From positions 1 through 64,000 of the IMG/VR virus record IMGVR_UViG_3300002835_000103: 64,000 nt of DNA. The stretch is one strand, 5' to 3'. Position numbers and translations under genes: made by a program. Origin of the DNA: a virus. Of this stretch, positions 20,899 through 30,375 are shown piece after piece. Every line of letters starts with the position of its first letter. The stretch's first letter is position 1. The notes under the pieces were generated by a model, which was not told the DNA's origin, ran no database searches, and worked only from the letters and a program-made list of their open reading frames with translations.

Positions 20899-22326
20899 TT
20901 ATACTAATTGAATAAACGCAACACGATATGTTCCGGGGTCGTGTGTTGCTGTACCACCCGCAACCGTAACTGTGTGCGTATGACTTACGCCTACACTTTG
21001 ATGGCCGGTTTGGGTTGTTCTAACTCCACTACCTACTACTTGCGCAGTAGCATGTTGGTGAACCCAATCCCCATACGCTCCGCTTGATGAAAAAGTAAGC
21101 GTATTCGAAGTCTCAACCGCTTGGTCCGACGCTGATGTGGAATATCCTAAAAAATATCCTCGCATGTCGACAGTATTATTCGCGCCATCACACAATTTCC
21201 AATAAGAAGGCAATTCAGATAATGTGCCGTCATACATAACCATAGTACTTCCAAATGCAGGATCTGCAGTTGCGGCCACCCACATTTTCATTAGTTTACC
21301 TTTTATTGAATCTGGGGTAAATGTGCATGTTACATCGTGGTTATGATTTTGTCCTGTTCCTGAAGCTACATTATTTACACCCGATCCGGCACTAGAAGAA
21401 CTTCTTACTCCGCCCTGTATGTGATCGTGTTGACCGTTTGTTCCCGTTGTCCCGGATACGCTCGCAGGAACTGCGGCCACCTCTGCCACCCCTGTAGAAA
21501 CTCCGCGAACATATCGGTTATATGTTGTTCCAAGTTTCTGGGTCCAACCATTTTTATTTGAAGAATTAATATGTATTGTATTGGATGGGAATGTTGTTTG
21601 ATTACTGGATGCTCTTAACAATGTAACATTGCCGGTATGTGGTCTGGCATTGGTAACAGTTGCGGGGGCAATCGTTAAATCATGACTATGTTCTCCTGCA
21701 GGATTAGCAGCTATACCGGTTATTGCCCCAGCATTTATACTTGAATTAAATTCATACCCAGATGTTTGTGTATGTGACCCAGCTAGCCCCAATGAAAATG
21801 TATACGATACATTTGTAGCTGGGGAAGTACTTGTTCCTATTTCTGCTTGCGTAGTTGTACCTTGTAGATATAAATTATCTGCTGCGGAATATCTAGGCCA
21901 TGACGCATTGCTTGGATCGGACCCATTGTATAAAATAATTGTGCCGGCAGGTATAGTTGGATTTAATGTTGTAACTTGATTACTCACAACTCCGGTTTTT
22001 GATCTACCTAATTTATTATATGAATAAACAGTAAAAGTATAAGTTGATGCTGGAGTTAAATTCTCCATAGTGATTGTTGCGCTTGCAATAGTTGTTACAA
22101 TACTTACATTTGACCCAGTATTAGATGTTGCAGATATTTCAAACCCTTCGGAGAAAGTATATCCGTCGATATTTGTAACACTATAACTTAAAACTACATT
22201 AGATAAAGCAGGCGAACTTGCAGTAATAGTACCAGTTATGCTAGGCAAACCAATCTCATTGGGATCACCCATTAACTGAGCTTTGCCCGTTATACTTATA
22301 TTCGATGACGTAATTTGTAACGACAT
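20899..22326 (-). CDS. Tail fibre or collar protein with FN3 domain and HxH motifs
   Basis: 475 residues. After a short N-terminal tag comes a fibronectin type III-like domain (about 25-120), then PAGTIILYNGSDPSNASWPR and, nearer the end, the tail-collar motif YWKLCDGANNTVDMRGYFLG. Several HxH motifs (EHSHD, QHDH, NHNHD, HQH, SHTHT) recur, as in fibre domains of T-even phages where paired His bind metal along a trimer axis. A trimeric receptor-binding fibre is the likely product. The HxH and collar motifs are seen directly; the trimer is inference. Confidence 0.75.
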   Translation of the reverse strand: MSLQITSSNISITGKAQLMGDPNEIGLPSITGTITASSPALSNVVLSYSVTNIDGYTFSEGFEISATSNTGSNVSIVTTIASATITMENLTPASTYTFTVYSYNKLGRSKTGVVSNQVTTLNPTIPAGTIILYNGSDPSNASWPRYSAADNLYLQGTTTQAEIGTSTSPATNVSYTFSLGLAGSHTQTSGYEFNSSINAGAITGIAANPAGEHSHDLTIAPATVTNARPHTGNVTLLRASSNQTTFPSNTIHINSSNKNGWTQKLGTTYNRYVRGVSTGVAEVAAVPASVSGTTGTNGQHDHIQGGVRSSSSAGSGVNNVASGTGQNHNHDVTCTFTPDSIKGKLMKMWVAATADPAFGSTMVMYDGTLSELPSYWKLCDGANNTVDMRGYFLGYSTSASDQAVETSNTLTFSSSGAYGDWVHQHATAQVVGSGVRTTQTGHQSVGVSHTHTVTVAGGTATHDPGTYRVAFIQLV

Positions 22327-22371
22327 TATTCTATCTTTATTGTTTTCTAAAATTCATGAGTATAACAATTA

Positions 22372-23271
22372 TCATAACTTAGTTAATCGCACTGCACCCT
22401 GCGCCCAGGTTGTTACCAACGTGCCAGTATTTTCTCTCACAATATTAGATGCGATTGGATTAACATAAGAATTGGGTGAGCTGGTATTTAAACTATCGTA
22501 TCCACCTGCAGGACCAACCGAATCATCTGTACCATTTCCACCACCGAACCCACCATATGTGGTTTGGTTGTTATACCCTGCTCCCGTGCCATTTATACTT
22601 TGATTTTTCCAATTAGTATTGAATCCTGTTCCGACTGTTCCATCTGCTGAGCTTGAAGCAGTTGCAGGAGTTGAAAATCTTCCTTCACGTTGTCCTAGAC
22701 CGCCAGCTGCAACTAATAATGCTGTCATATCACCAGCTGAAAAGGTCGAACTTCCGCTAGATGATTTTGCAACAACAGTAAATCCTCCGCCAGCCCCGCC
22801 CGCAAAATCCAAGCTACCCGAATTTCCACTTGCGCCCGCGCCTCCTATTGTTATCCAAAGTACATCTCCAGAGTTTAACGTAAAATCTCCTTGTACCGCA
22901 GATCCTACGACAGACGGTTTATCAGTCGGTCCCCCGGATCCACCTTGCGATTTTATACGCCAGGTACCGGTTTCTGGAATTGTAAAATATATGTAACCAG
23001 CCGCGGAAGGTATTTTAATATATGTGGCAGCAACCATTGCATCATATGCTCCGGTTTGAGATGTTGAATTAAAATACCCATATATCTCTGCAGCAGTTTG
23101 TCCGGAAATAGGAGTAGTATCATTTGGACCGGAAGTTGTCCTACTTGAAGATACTGTTATTGGACTAGAATAAACGTATAAACCTGAGGGTGCAGGTGCT
23201 CCTGGCGGAGGCGTCTCACCGGAGGTTATTCTTCCGGAAAAACTAACATTATTTAAAGTAAATCTTGCCAT
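22372..23271 (-). CDS. Glycine-rich adhesin protein
   Basis: 299 residues. The tag MARFTLNNVSFSGRITS and a Pro/Gly linker (GETPPPGAPAPSG) precede a domain containing TGTWRIKSQGGSGGP and many Gly/Ser runs. The central part resembles Gly-rich extracellular domains with AGGAGGGFTVV and LLVAAGGLGQRE. It lacks the C-terminal GGYRIY cap of the other glycine-rich genes in the window. It is probably a fibre tip. Confidence 0.65.
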   Translation of the reverse strand: MARFTLNNVSFSGRITSGETPPPGAPAPSGLYVYSSPITVSSSRTTSGPNDTTPISGQTAAEIYGYFNSTSQTGAYDAMVAATYIKIPSAAGYIYFTIPETGTWRIKSQGGSGGPTDKPSVVGSAVQGDFTLNSGDVLWITIGGAGASGNSGSLDFAGGAGGGFTVVAKSSSGSSTFSAGDMTALLVAAGGLGQREGRFSTPATASSSADGTVGTGFNTNWKNQSINGTGAGYNNQTTYGGFGGGNGTDDSVGPAGGYDSLNTSSPNSYVNPIASNIVRENTGTLVTTWAQGAVRLTKL

Positions 23272-23272
23272 G

Positions 23273-23713
23273 TTATGCTACCCGAGCAGTCCCGCCTATC
23301 ATAAACCATTTGTTGTCGGTATACAATAATGTTGCGCTATCACCCACATTGCTAAAAATAATGTTTGCGTTGTTGGCAACATTGGTATTTAAAATAAACG
23401 AACCGTTGGCAGTGGATGTTGTTAACAATACTTTAACTTGACCATTGGCACCGTTGGGAATAGCTATAGTACTTTGAGAAGAACCTACTCCCAAGTATGT
23501 TATGGGAGTGGTTATGTTAACAGTGCTGGCAGAAGTCATATCCTGAGGAGTTCCGCCAAGTACAATATTACCTTTTATTGTGGGATCAGTAATCCCGGCA
23601 AATAAAATAGATGTGGTGACTTGTTTGCTTACACCGCTTTGAACCAGATACATTGCATCGGGTTTGTTAACTTGTGTTGCTGCGGTTAATTCTGATAATT
23701 TTGATTTTGCCAT
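23273..23713 (-). CDS. Small fibre-associated beta protein
   Basis: 146 residues. It starts MAKSKLSELTAATQVNKPDA, a segment common at the N-terminus of phage fibre or structural proteins, then a beta-rich region (TSASTVNITTPITYLG) ending in LLYTDNKWFMIGG. It is the first gene after a perfect late box at 23739. Confidence 0.6.
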   Translation of the reverse strand: MAKSKLSELTAATQVNKPDAMYLVQSGVSKQVTTSILFAGITDPTIKGNIVLGGTPQDMTSASTVNITTPITYLGVGSSQSTIAIPNGANGQVKVLLTTSTANGSFILNTNVANNANIIFSNVGDSATLLYTDNKWFMIGGTARVA

Positions 23714-23738
23714 TCTGGTACCAATTGCGTCTGTTAGT

Positions 23739-23746
23739 TATTTATA
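23739..23746 (-). promoter_or_regulatory. T4-like late promoter box
   Basis: TATAAATA on the minus strand, 26 bases before the ATG at 23713, in a 45-base gap between genes. Confidence 0.75.
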
Positions 23747-23758
23747 ACGTGTAAAACA

Positions 23759-24550
23759 TTATTTAAGTCCCAATTCTTTACGAATCTTTGTGGCAGAGAT
23801 TGAATGTGTGGCATCATCAAACACTTCTTGTTCAATTTTATATCCAACATCTCGACCATATGTAATGTTTACAATATTTGGAACAACCTGAATCTCATAT
23901 TGTCCCTGATATAATGTATCAAGATCTCGTCTAATGTAGCTCTTAACCTGTTCGATAGCAAAGGGATTGGAACCATTCCAACCTTGGCAATCTCTGATCT
24001 GAATAACAACCTGTCCGGTCTTGGCAATTGATCTTTCGAACAATGCTCGGTGTCCAGGGTGCCAAGGTTGCCAACGACCTAGCATCTGTACTGTTTCTTT
24101 TTGCCAGTCAAATACTGGTCTGCGTCTGTTATCATAAATGTGAGCCACAATAAACTCTGCCCACTTCTCTGCATTTTGTTCTGTTATTCTAAAGTCATAT
24201 ACATCTGGCGGCACAAATGCCTTGTTGGTATCTTCAAAGCGGCCTTTTTCAATAGTATCAACCCAGACAGTCCAGTCTGCTTTGAAATTGTTTCGCATCT
24301 CGGCCAAAGGTGCAACGAAATCGCAAATAACATAATCAGTTGTCATGCCATCAGCAAGTTCTCGCATACGCAAACTTTGACGAATACGACCTTCTCGACT
24401 GAAATCCCAATCATTGTATTTTTTACGAACATCATCAGCATTGAGCCAAGAAACTGTTTTCTTTTCTCTTTGCAGGTATTCTAAAATATATTGGGAAAGA
24501 TATGTCTTGCCCGCACCTGGTAAACCCATTACTAAAATTCTCTGTGTCAT
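23759..24550 (-). CDS. APS-kinase-like / nucleotidyltransferase fusion
   Basis: 263 residues in two parts. Residues 1-140 are a P-loop kinase: GLPGAGKT (9-16), NADDVR, DFSREGRIRQ, DFVAPLAEMR and DTNKAF line up with the motifs of adenylylsulfate (APS) kinases, which make PAPS from APS and ATP. Residues 150-263 are a nucleotidyltransferase: HPGH (164-167) and ISATKIR (251-257). The second half looks like a cytidylyl/NMN adenylyltransferase-type fold; its substrate is unknown. If active as APS kinase it could supply PAPS to the two sulfotransferases in this window. Confidence 0.7.
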   Translation of the reverse strand: MTQRILVMGLPGAGKTYLSQYILEYLQREKKTVSWLNADDVRKKYNDWDFSREGRIRQSLRMRELADGMTTDYVICDFVAPLAEMRNNFKADWTVWVDTIEKGRFEDTNKAFVPPDVYDFRITEQNAEKWAEFIVAHIYDNRRRPVFDWQKETVQMLGRWQPWHPGHRALFERSIAKTGQVVIQIRDCQGWNGSNPFAIEQVKSYIRRDLDTLYQGQYEIQVVPNIVNITYGRDVGYKIEQEVFDDATHSISATKIRKELGLK

Positions 24551-24581
24551 AATTTAATCACTCCATGTTAAAATTGTTTAT

Positions 24582-24589
24582 TATTTATT
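24582..24589 (-). promoter_or_regulatory. Late promoter-like box, variant
   Basis: AATAAATA on the minus strand, 32 bases before the ATG at 24550. It differs from TATAAATA at one base. Confidence 0.45.
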
Positions 24590-24610
24590 GCCTGTTAAAA
24601 ACTAAAATTT

Positions 24611-25762
24611 TTAATTTGTAATAGATAGCATATTTGCTCCGGCTGCAACACTGTACCATGTTGTAGACGAACCAACTTGTACTGGACTGGATCTATGTGT
24701 AGTATTGCCTAAACCAAGTGAGCCGGATCCATTTGCGCCCCATGTCCATAATGTACCATCGGTTTTGATTGCAGCACTAGTAAGATTACCAGCGGAAACC
24801 ATTGACCAATTTGTTAGTGCGCCAACCTGTACTGGGCTAGATTTGCTGATAGTAGTGCCGTCACCTAAATTGCCGTAAGTAGTATTATATCCCCATGACC
24901 ATAACGTTCCATCTGTTTTTATTGCTAAGGTATAACCGTCACCACCATCAATACTTGACCACGTAGTCAATGCGCCAATTTGTACTGGACTGGATCTATA
25001 TATAGTAGTGCCGTCACCTACATTGCCGTAATAATTGTAGCCCCAGCTCCATAAGGTGCCGTCTGTTTTAATGGCCGCGCTGGTGGACGACGCCGCGGCT
25101 ATCTTTGACCAAGTTGTTAGTGCACCAATTTGTTTTGGACTTGAATAATCTGTGGTATTACCCAAGCCTAATCGGCCAGAGCCACCACTACCCCAAGCCC
25201 ACATGGTACCATCTGTTTTGACGGCTATGGTATGCAGAGAGCCGCCAGCAATTTTTGACCATGTGGTTAAAGCACCAATCTGTACTGGACTTGATCTGAA
25301 TGCGGTATCACCTAACCCCAATTGCCCCATGCCAGTGCCATAATTTCCGCCCCATGACCACAAGGTACCATCTGTTTTAATGGCCAGGCTGTGACTATAG
25401 CCTGCAGCAATACTCAACCAAGTAGTTAAAGCACCAACTTGTACTGGGCTAGATACTCTACCAGATGGATATGTGCCAACTGGTTCGCCATTGCCCAATT
25501 GCCCAAATTGATTATATCCCCAGGTCCACAAGGTGCCATCAATTTTTGTTGCCATGCTGTACTGACCGCCTGTGGCAATCTGTGACCATGTGGTTAGTGC
25601 GCCAATCTGCACAGGACTAGATCTATCAATAGTAGATCCGTCACCAACTGCGCCGTAGGCATTATACCCCCATCCCTGTAGGTAATATACTGGCGGAATT
25701 GGAAAGACTGCTTGCGCGCTAACGTCGCCGACGAAATTTAAGCCTGAAAAAGTAAATGCCAT
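24611..25762 (-). CDS. RCC1-type seven-bladed propeller adhesin
   Basis: 383 residues: tag MAFTFSGLNFVGDVSAQ, linker AVFPIPP, seven RCC1 repeats. Three blades use the variant DGTTI(Y/S/D) instead of GNTT, and one blade carries an inserted GEPVGTYPSGRV loop, so tips differ between paralogues. It is the last (3'-most) gene of the 24.6-34.7 kb array. The leader is A-rich (AAAAGAACAACAAA) with no Shine-Dalgarno sequence. Confidence 0.85.
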   Translation of the reverse strand: MAFTFSGLNFVGDVSAQAVFPIPPVYYLQGWGYNAYGAVGDGSTIDRSSPVQIGALTTWSQIATGGQYSMATKIDGTLWTWGYNQFGQLGNGEPVGTYPSGRVSSPVQVGALTTWLSIAAGYSHSLAIKTDGTLWSWGGNYGTGMGQLGLGDTAFRSSPVQIGALTTWSKIAGGSLHTIAVKTDGTMWAWGSGGSGRLGLGNTTDYSSPKQIGALTTWSKIAAASSTSAAIKTDGTLWSWGYNYYGNVGDGTTIYRSSPVQIGALTTWSSIDGGDGYTLAIKTDGTLWSWGYNTTYGNLGDGTTISKSSPVQVGALTNWSMVSAGNLTSAAIKTDGTLWTWGANGSGSLGLGNTTHRSSPVQVGSSTTWYSVAAGANMLSITN

Positions 25763-25774
25763 TTTGTTGTTCTT

Positions 25775-26896
25775 TTAATTTGAGATTGCCAGGATCACGT
25801 AGTCTGTGTTCGTAACACTAATCCACGTAGTGCGTGCGCCAATTTGTTTAGGGCTTGAATATGCTGTAGTATTACCTAAACCCAATGTGCTATTGCCACC
25901 GGTACCCCATGACCACAATGTACCATCTGTTTTAATTGCGTGGGCGGTGTAGCCTTTACTACTAACACTTGACCAAGTAGTCAATGCACCAATTTGAACC
26001 GGACTAGATCTACTTGTAGTATCTCCTACCCCAAGGGCACCTTGATAATTTCTTCCCCACGACCACATTGTGCCATCGGTTTTAATGGCATATCCGCTTT
26101 CTGAACCTGCATTAATCGTTGACCAATTAGTTAGAGCACCAATTTGTTTTGGGCTTGAATATGCTGTAGTATTTCCTAAACCAAGTCTACCATGTGCATT
26201 TGTTCCCCACGACCACATGGTACCATCTGTTTTAATGGCCATGCTGTAGTATAATGCAGAAACATTTAACCAAGCTGTTAGAGCACCAACTTGTACTGGA
26301 CTAGATCTGTTATTAGTATCTCCTAAGCCCAACTGACCGTTAGTATTGCTTCCCCACGACCATAAGGTACCATCTGTTTTAACGGCCAGGCAATGATATG
26401 TTCCACCAGAAATATTTAGCCAATTGGTTAATGCACCAATCTGTACTGGACTGGATCTGTTATTAGTATCTCCTAAGCCTAATGATCCTTGACCATTTCC
26501 GCCCCAAGCCCACAATGCGCCGTTTGTGTTAATAGCAACACCACCATTAAATCTAGCGGATATCTTTGCCCATGTAGTTAGAGCACCAATTTGTTTAGGA
26601 CTAGAATACCGTGTGGTATTACCTAGGCCTAAATGTCCCGAATCGTTGTAACCCCATGTCCACATGGTACCATCGGTTTTAAGGGCTAGACTGTAAAGAT
26701 ATTGCCCAGCAGTACTACTCCAATTAGTCAATGCCCCAACCTGATTCGGACTAGATCTACTTGCGGTATCGCCTAGCCCAAGTTGCCCAAAGTTCTGGTA
26801 TCCCCATGACCATAAGTAAAATTCTGGAGGAGCGGGATGAGTAGTTGTGAGGTTAAGACCGGTTATTCCGCTTATGCCAGATAAAGTAAATGCCAT
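25775..26896 (-). CDS. RCC1-type seven-bladed propeller adhesin
   Basis: 373 residues: tag MAFTLSGISGITGLNLTT, linker HPAPPE, seven repeats. Two blades share GDTNNRSSPVQ and two others GNTTAYSSPKQIGA, showing exchange of blade segments. One blade has NTNGALWAWG in place of KTDGT. The leader is AAAAGAAAAACAAAATGG. Confidence 0.85.
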   Translation of the reverse strand: MAFTLSGISGITGLNLTTTHPAPPEFYLWSWGYQNFGQLGLGDTASRSSPNQVGALTNWSSTAGQYLYSLALKTDGTMWTWGYNDSGHLGLGNTTRYSSPKQIGALTTWAKISARFNGGVAINTNGALWAWGGNGQGSLGLGDTNNRSSPVQIGALTNWLNISGGTYHCLAVKTDGTLWSWGSNTNGQLGLGDTNNRSSPVQVGALTAWLNVSALYYSMAIKTDGTMWSWGTNAHGRLGLGNTTAYSSPKQIGALTNWSTINAGSESGYAIKTDGTMWSWGRNYQGALGVGDTTSRSSPVQIGALTTWSSVSSKGYTAHAIKTDGTLWSWGTGGNSTLGLGNTTAYSSPKQIGARTTWISVTNTDYVILAISN

Positions 26897-26912
26897 TTTG
26901 TTTTTCTTTTAA

Positions 26913-28061
26913 TTAATAGTAACCGATTGCTGCAGAGTGATAAAAAGTACCGGCAGCGGCATTTGTCCAAGCTGATAATGAACCTACTTGTGTTGGACTA
27001 GATCTATCTAAAGTATCTCCTAGCCCAAGATTACCTGTACTTTGATATGTATCACCCCAAGACCATAGTGTGCCATCTGTTTTAATTGCCAACGTAAAAT
27101 ACGAGCCCGAGTAAACGTTTCCCCAATTAGTTAATGCACCAACCTGTACTGGACTAGATCTATCTGTAGTATTGCCTAACCCTAATCGTCCATCTGCACC
27201 GTAACCCCATGACCACATGGTACCATCTGTTTTAATGGCCATATGATAATAATTACCAGCAGAAACCTTAGACCAATTTGTAAGGGAACCTACCTGTACT
27301 GGGCTAGATCTATGTGTAGTATCACCTTGGCCGAGTTCTCCATAAAAATTACTTCCAGTTGTCCATAATGTACCGTCTGTTTTAATTGCGGCCAGATGAT
27401 ATGGACCTGCAGAAACTGTTGACCAAGTTGTTAAAGCACCAATCTGTACTGGACTAGATCTATCTGTAGTATTACCTTGACCTAATTGTCCGTAGGTATT
27501 TTTACCCCATCCCCACATTGTACCATTGGTTTTAATTGCATGAACGGTTCTATAATTGCCAGCTGAAACTTTTAACCAATTTGTAAGGGAACCTACCTGT
27601 ACTGGGCTGTCTCTATTTGATTCATCTCCTAATCCCAATGCACCTTTATAATTATTTCCCCATGCCCACAATGTTCCGTCTGTTTTAACTGCGGCAGTGT
27701 GATAACCTCCACCGTCAAAACTATCAGCATTGCCGGCCCAATTAGTTAATGCACCAACTTGTTTTGGACTTGAATAAGTTGTAGTATTACCCAGCCCCAA
27801 TATTCCAGATACACCGTATCCCCATGTCCATAATGTACCATCGGTTTTAACCGATATTTTATGATAACCTCCGGCAGCAACTCTTAACCAATTAGACAAT
27901 GCGCCAATTTGCACTGGGGTAGATTTATCAATTGTAGTTCCGTCACCTAGTGCACCATATCCACCATCACCCCAACTCCAAAGGTAATACCCCGGAGGAG
28001 TGGGTTGAATTATGTTAATTGTTACCCCTGCGTATCCGCCGCCTGAAAATGTAACTGCCAT
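26913..28061 (-). CDS. RCC1-type seven-bladed propeller adhesin
   Basis: 382 residues: tag MAVTFSGGGYAGVTINII, linker QPTPPG, seven repeats. Blade 5 has WTTGSN instead of WSWG, and the last repeat ends in SAAIGYY rather than MAISN. One blade is extended (GNADSFDGGGYHTAA). Confidence 0.85.
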   Translation of the reverse strand: MAVTFSGGGYAGVTINIIQPTPPGYYLWSWGDGGYGALGDGTTIDKSTPVQIGALSNWLRVAAGGYHKISVKTDGTLWTWGYGVSGILGLGNTTTYSSPKQVGALTNWAGNADSFDGGGYHTAAVKTDGTLWAWGNNYKGALGLGDESNRDSPVQVGSLTNWLKVSAGNYRTVHAIKTNGTMWGWGKNTYGQLGQGNTTDRSSPVQIGALTTWSTVSAGPYHLAAIKTDGTLWTTGSNFYGELGQGDTTHRSSPVQVGSLTNWSKVSAGNYYHMAIKTDGTMWSWGYGADGRLGLGNTTDRSSPVQVGALTNWGNVYSGSYFTLAIKTDGTLWSWGDTYQSTGNLGLGDTLDRSSPTQVGSLSAWTNAAAGTFYHSAAIGYY

Positions 28062-28088
28062 TTTTTGTTCTTTTCTTTTTTTTAATTT

Positions 28089-29216
28089 TTAGTTACTGAT
28101 GGCCATGCTGTGAAAATAACCTGCGGCAACACTTGACCAATTAGTTAAAGCCCCAATTTGCACCGGACTAGATCTATCTGTAGTATTTCCTAAACCCAAT
28201 TGACCCGTATTATTAAAACCCCATGACCACATGGTACCGTCTGTTTTGATGGATAGGTTGTGATATTCACCGGCATCAACACTTGACCAAGTGGTTAACG
28301 CGCCAATTTGTGTTGGACTAGATCTATTTGCGGTATCGCCTAAACCCAATCGCCCCGCATAATTTCTACCCCATACCCACATGGTACCATCTGTTTTAAT
28401 GGCCAAGTTATGATATTGACCAGCAGCAATATTTAACCAATTAGTTAAAGATCCAACTTGTTTTGGACTAGAATAGTATGTCGTATTACCTACCCCCAAT
28501 TGCCCAAAATTATTTTTACCCCATAACCACATGGTTCCATCTGTTTTAATTGCCGATGTGTGCTCATAACCTGCAGCAATATTTAACCAATTAGTTAAAG
28601 ATCCAACTTGTTTTGGACTAGAATAGTATGTCGTATTACCTAGGCCTAATTGCCCTTTACCCCCAATACCCCATACCCACATGGTACCATCTGTTTTAAT
28701 GGCCAAGTTATGATATTGACCAGCAACAATATTTGACCATGTGTTTAATGCACCAACCTGTACTGGACTAGATACAGATGTAGTATTACCTAGGCCTAAT
28801 CGCCCGGCGGACCCGTTACCCCATACCCACATAGTACCATCTGTTTTGAGCGCCAGATTGTGTTGACCACCTGCACCAATTTTTGCCCAGGTAGTTAATG
28901 CACCAATTTGTACTGGATTTGAATAATTTGTGGTATTACCTAAACCTAATTGACCAAGGCTACCCGATCCCCAAGACCATAGTGTACCATCTGTTTTAAT
29001 GGCCAAGTTATGATATTGACCAGCAGCAATATTTAACCAATTAGTTAAAGCCCCAACTTGTACAGGACTAGATCTATCGGTAGTATTGCCTAATCCTAAT
29101 TGACCTGAATTATTTCTGCCCCATGACCACAGGTATTGCGGAGGAGGTGGCGGCGGAGCTGGGCATACTAGATTAAACCCGCCCCTTGTTGAAAAACCTG
29201 AAAAGGTAAATGCCAT
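28089..29216 (-). CDS. RCC1-type propeller adhesin with freshly duplicated blades
   Basis: 375 residues from MAFTFSGFSTRGGFNLV; the linker is PAPPPPPPQ. An in-frame ATG at 29270 would overlap the upstream gene and lacks the tag, so I take 29216. Neighbouring blades carry the same segment SSPKQVGSLTNWLNIAAG twice. At DNA level 28423-28492 and 28573-28642 are identical over 70 bases. Most loops use WVWG or WLWG instead of WSWG, unlike the other paralogues. Confidence 0.85.
   Translation of the reverse strand: MAFTFSGFSTRGGFNLVCPAPPPPPPQYLWSWGRNNSGQLGLGNTTDRSSPVQVGALTNWLNIAAGQYHNLAIKTDGTLWSWGSGSLGQLGLGNTTNYSNPVQIGALTTWAKIGAGGQHNLALKTDGTMWVWGNGSAGRLGLGNTTSVSSPVQVGALNTWSNIVAGQYHNLAIKTDGTMWVWGIGGKGQLGLGNTTYYSSPKQVGSLTNWLNIAAGYEHTSAIKTDGTMWLWGKNNFGQLGVGNTTYYSSPKQVGSLTNWLNIAAGQYHNLAIKTDGTMWVWGRNYAGRLGLGDTANRSSPTQIGALTTWSSVDAGEYHNLSIKTDGTMWSWGFNNTGQLGLGNTTDRSSPVQIGALTNWSSVAAGYFHSMAISN
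28423..28642 (-). repeat. Perfect 70-base direct repeat, one blade apart
   Basis: 28423-28492 equals 28573-28642 (offset 150). Another shared block, 28368-28425, recurs at 28668-28725 (offset 300), and a related block at 28384-28450 recurs at 28984 (offset 600). All offsets are whole blades. Confidence 0.85.
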
Positions 29217-29229
29217 TTTGTTTTTCTTT

Positions 29230-30360
29230 TTATCCGATAGCCAGGCTGAAAGAACCACCTGCAGAAACATTTGCCCAATTTGTTAATGATCCAATCTGCA
29301 CTGGACTAGATCTATTTGTGATATCGCCTATACCCAATCGACCAGATTGATTATCGCCCCATGACCACATGGTACCATCTGTTTTAATGGCCAGATTGTG
29401 TTCAACACCCCCTGAAATATTTAACCAAGTAGTTAATGCACCAACTTGTACTGGACTAGATCTATTTGTAGTATCTCCTAACCCCAATGAGCCTACTGCA
29501 TTTCTTCCCCAAGACCATAAAGTACCATCTGTTTTTACAGCCAGGCCGTGATAATACCCAGCGGAAACACTTTGCCAAGTAGTTAATGCGCCAATCTGTA
29601 CAGGACTAGATCTATTTGTAGTATCGCCCAATCCAAGTTCGCCGTAACCATTAGCGCCCCATGTCCATAAAGTTCCATCTGTTTTAGTTGCGAGGGCACC
29701 AAATCTAATATTAGTAATATTTGACCAAGTGGTTAAAGCGCCAATTTGTTGTGGGCTAGATGTATTTGTAGTATTACCCAATCCCAATTGCCCGTTAGAC
29801 CCTTGTCCCCATGACCACATAGTACCATTGGTTTTAATTGCTGCAGCACCGTTTCCAGCAAGTGAAATTATAATTGCCCAATCAGTTAAGGAACCTACTT
29901 GTACTGGACTAGAATATGATGTAGTATTGCCCAATCCTAACTTGTAACCATAATTACCACCCCACGCCCATAAGGTACCATTGGTTTTTATAGCAAACAT
30001 ATTAGACGCTTTCCCTGTACTAATATTTGCCCAAGTAGTTAAAGCTCCAATCTGTTTTGGAGAAGAATAATATGTAGTATTACCTAAGCCTAATTGACCT
30101 GCATAATTTCTGCCCCAAGACCACATTGTGCCATCTGTTTTTAGAGCCATTGCCCAACCTTCTGCTGCAGCAATACTTGACCAAGTGGTCAATGCACCAA
30201 TCTGTTTTGGAGAAGAATAATCTGTAGTATTACCTAACCCCAATCGACCACTAATACCTTGACCCCATGACCAAAGATAATATATCGGAGGTGGTGGTGG
30301 TTGAGTAGTGGTAAATGATATACCCGAATAATTGCCGATACCTGAAATAGTAAATGCCAT
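29230..30360 (-). CDS. RCC1-type seven-bladed propeller adhesin
   Basis: 376 residues: tag MAFTISGIGNYSGISFTT, linker QPPPPP, seven repeats. Two blades have KTNGT in place of KTDGT, and one (TDWAIIISLAGNG) is diverged. It ends SLAIG, shorter than its relatives. Leader AAAAAGAGAACAAAATGG. Confidence 0.85.
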   Translation of the reverse strand: MAFTISGIGNYSGISFTTTQPPPPPIYYLWSWGQGISGRLGLGNTTDYSSPKQIGALTTWSSIAAAEGWAMALKTDGTMWSWGRNYAGQLGLGNTTYYSSPKQIGALTTWANISTGKASNMFAIKTNGTLWAWGGNYGYKLGLGNTTSYSSPVQVGSLTDWAIIISLAGNGAAAIKTNGTMWSWGQGSNGQLGLGNTTNTSSPQQIGALTTWSNITNIRFGALATKTDGTLWTWGANGYGELGLGDTTNRSSPVQIGALTTWQSVSAGYYHGLAVKTDGTLWSWGRNAVGSLGLGDTTNRSSPVQVGALTTWLNISGGVEHNLAIKTDGTMWSWGDNQSGRLGIGDITNRSSPVQIGSLTNWANVSAGGSFSLAIG

Positions 30361-30375
30361 TTTGTTCTCTTTTTA

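Noticed and set aside
29217-29270. Longer N-terminus for the RCC1 gene at 28089 (start at 29270)
   Set aside because: It overlaps the previous gene, and the shared MAFTFSG tag begins at 29216.
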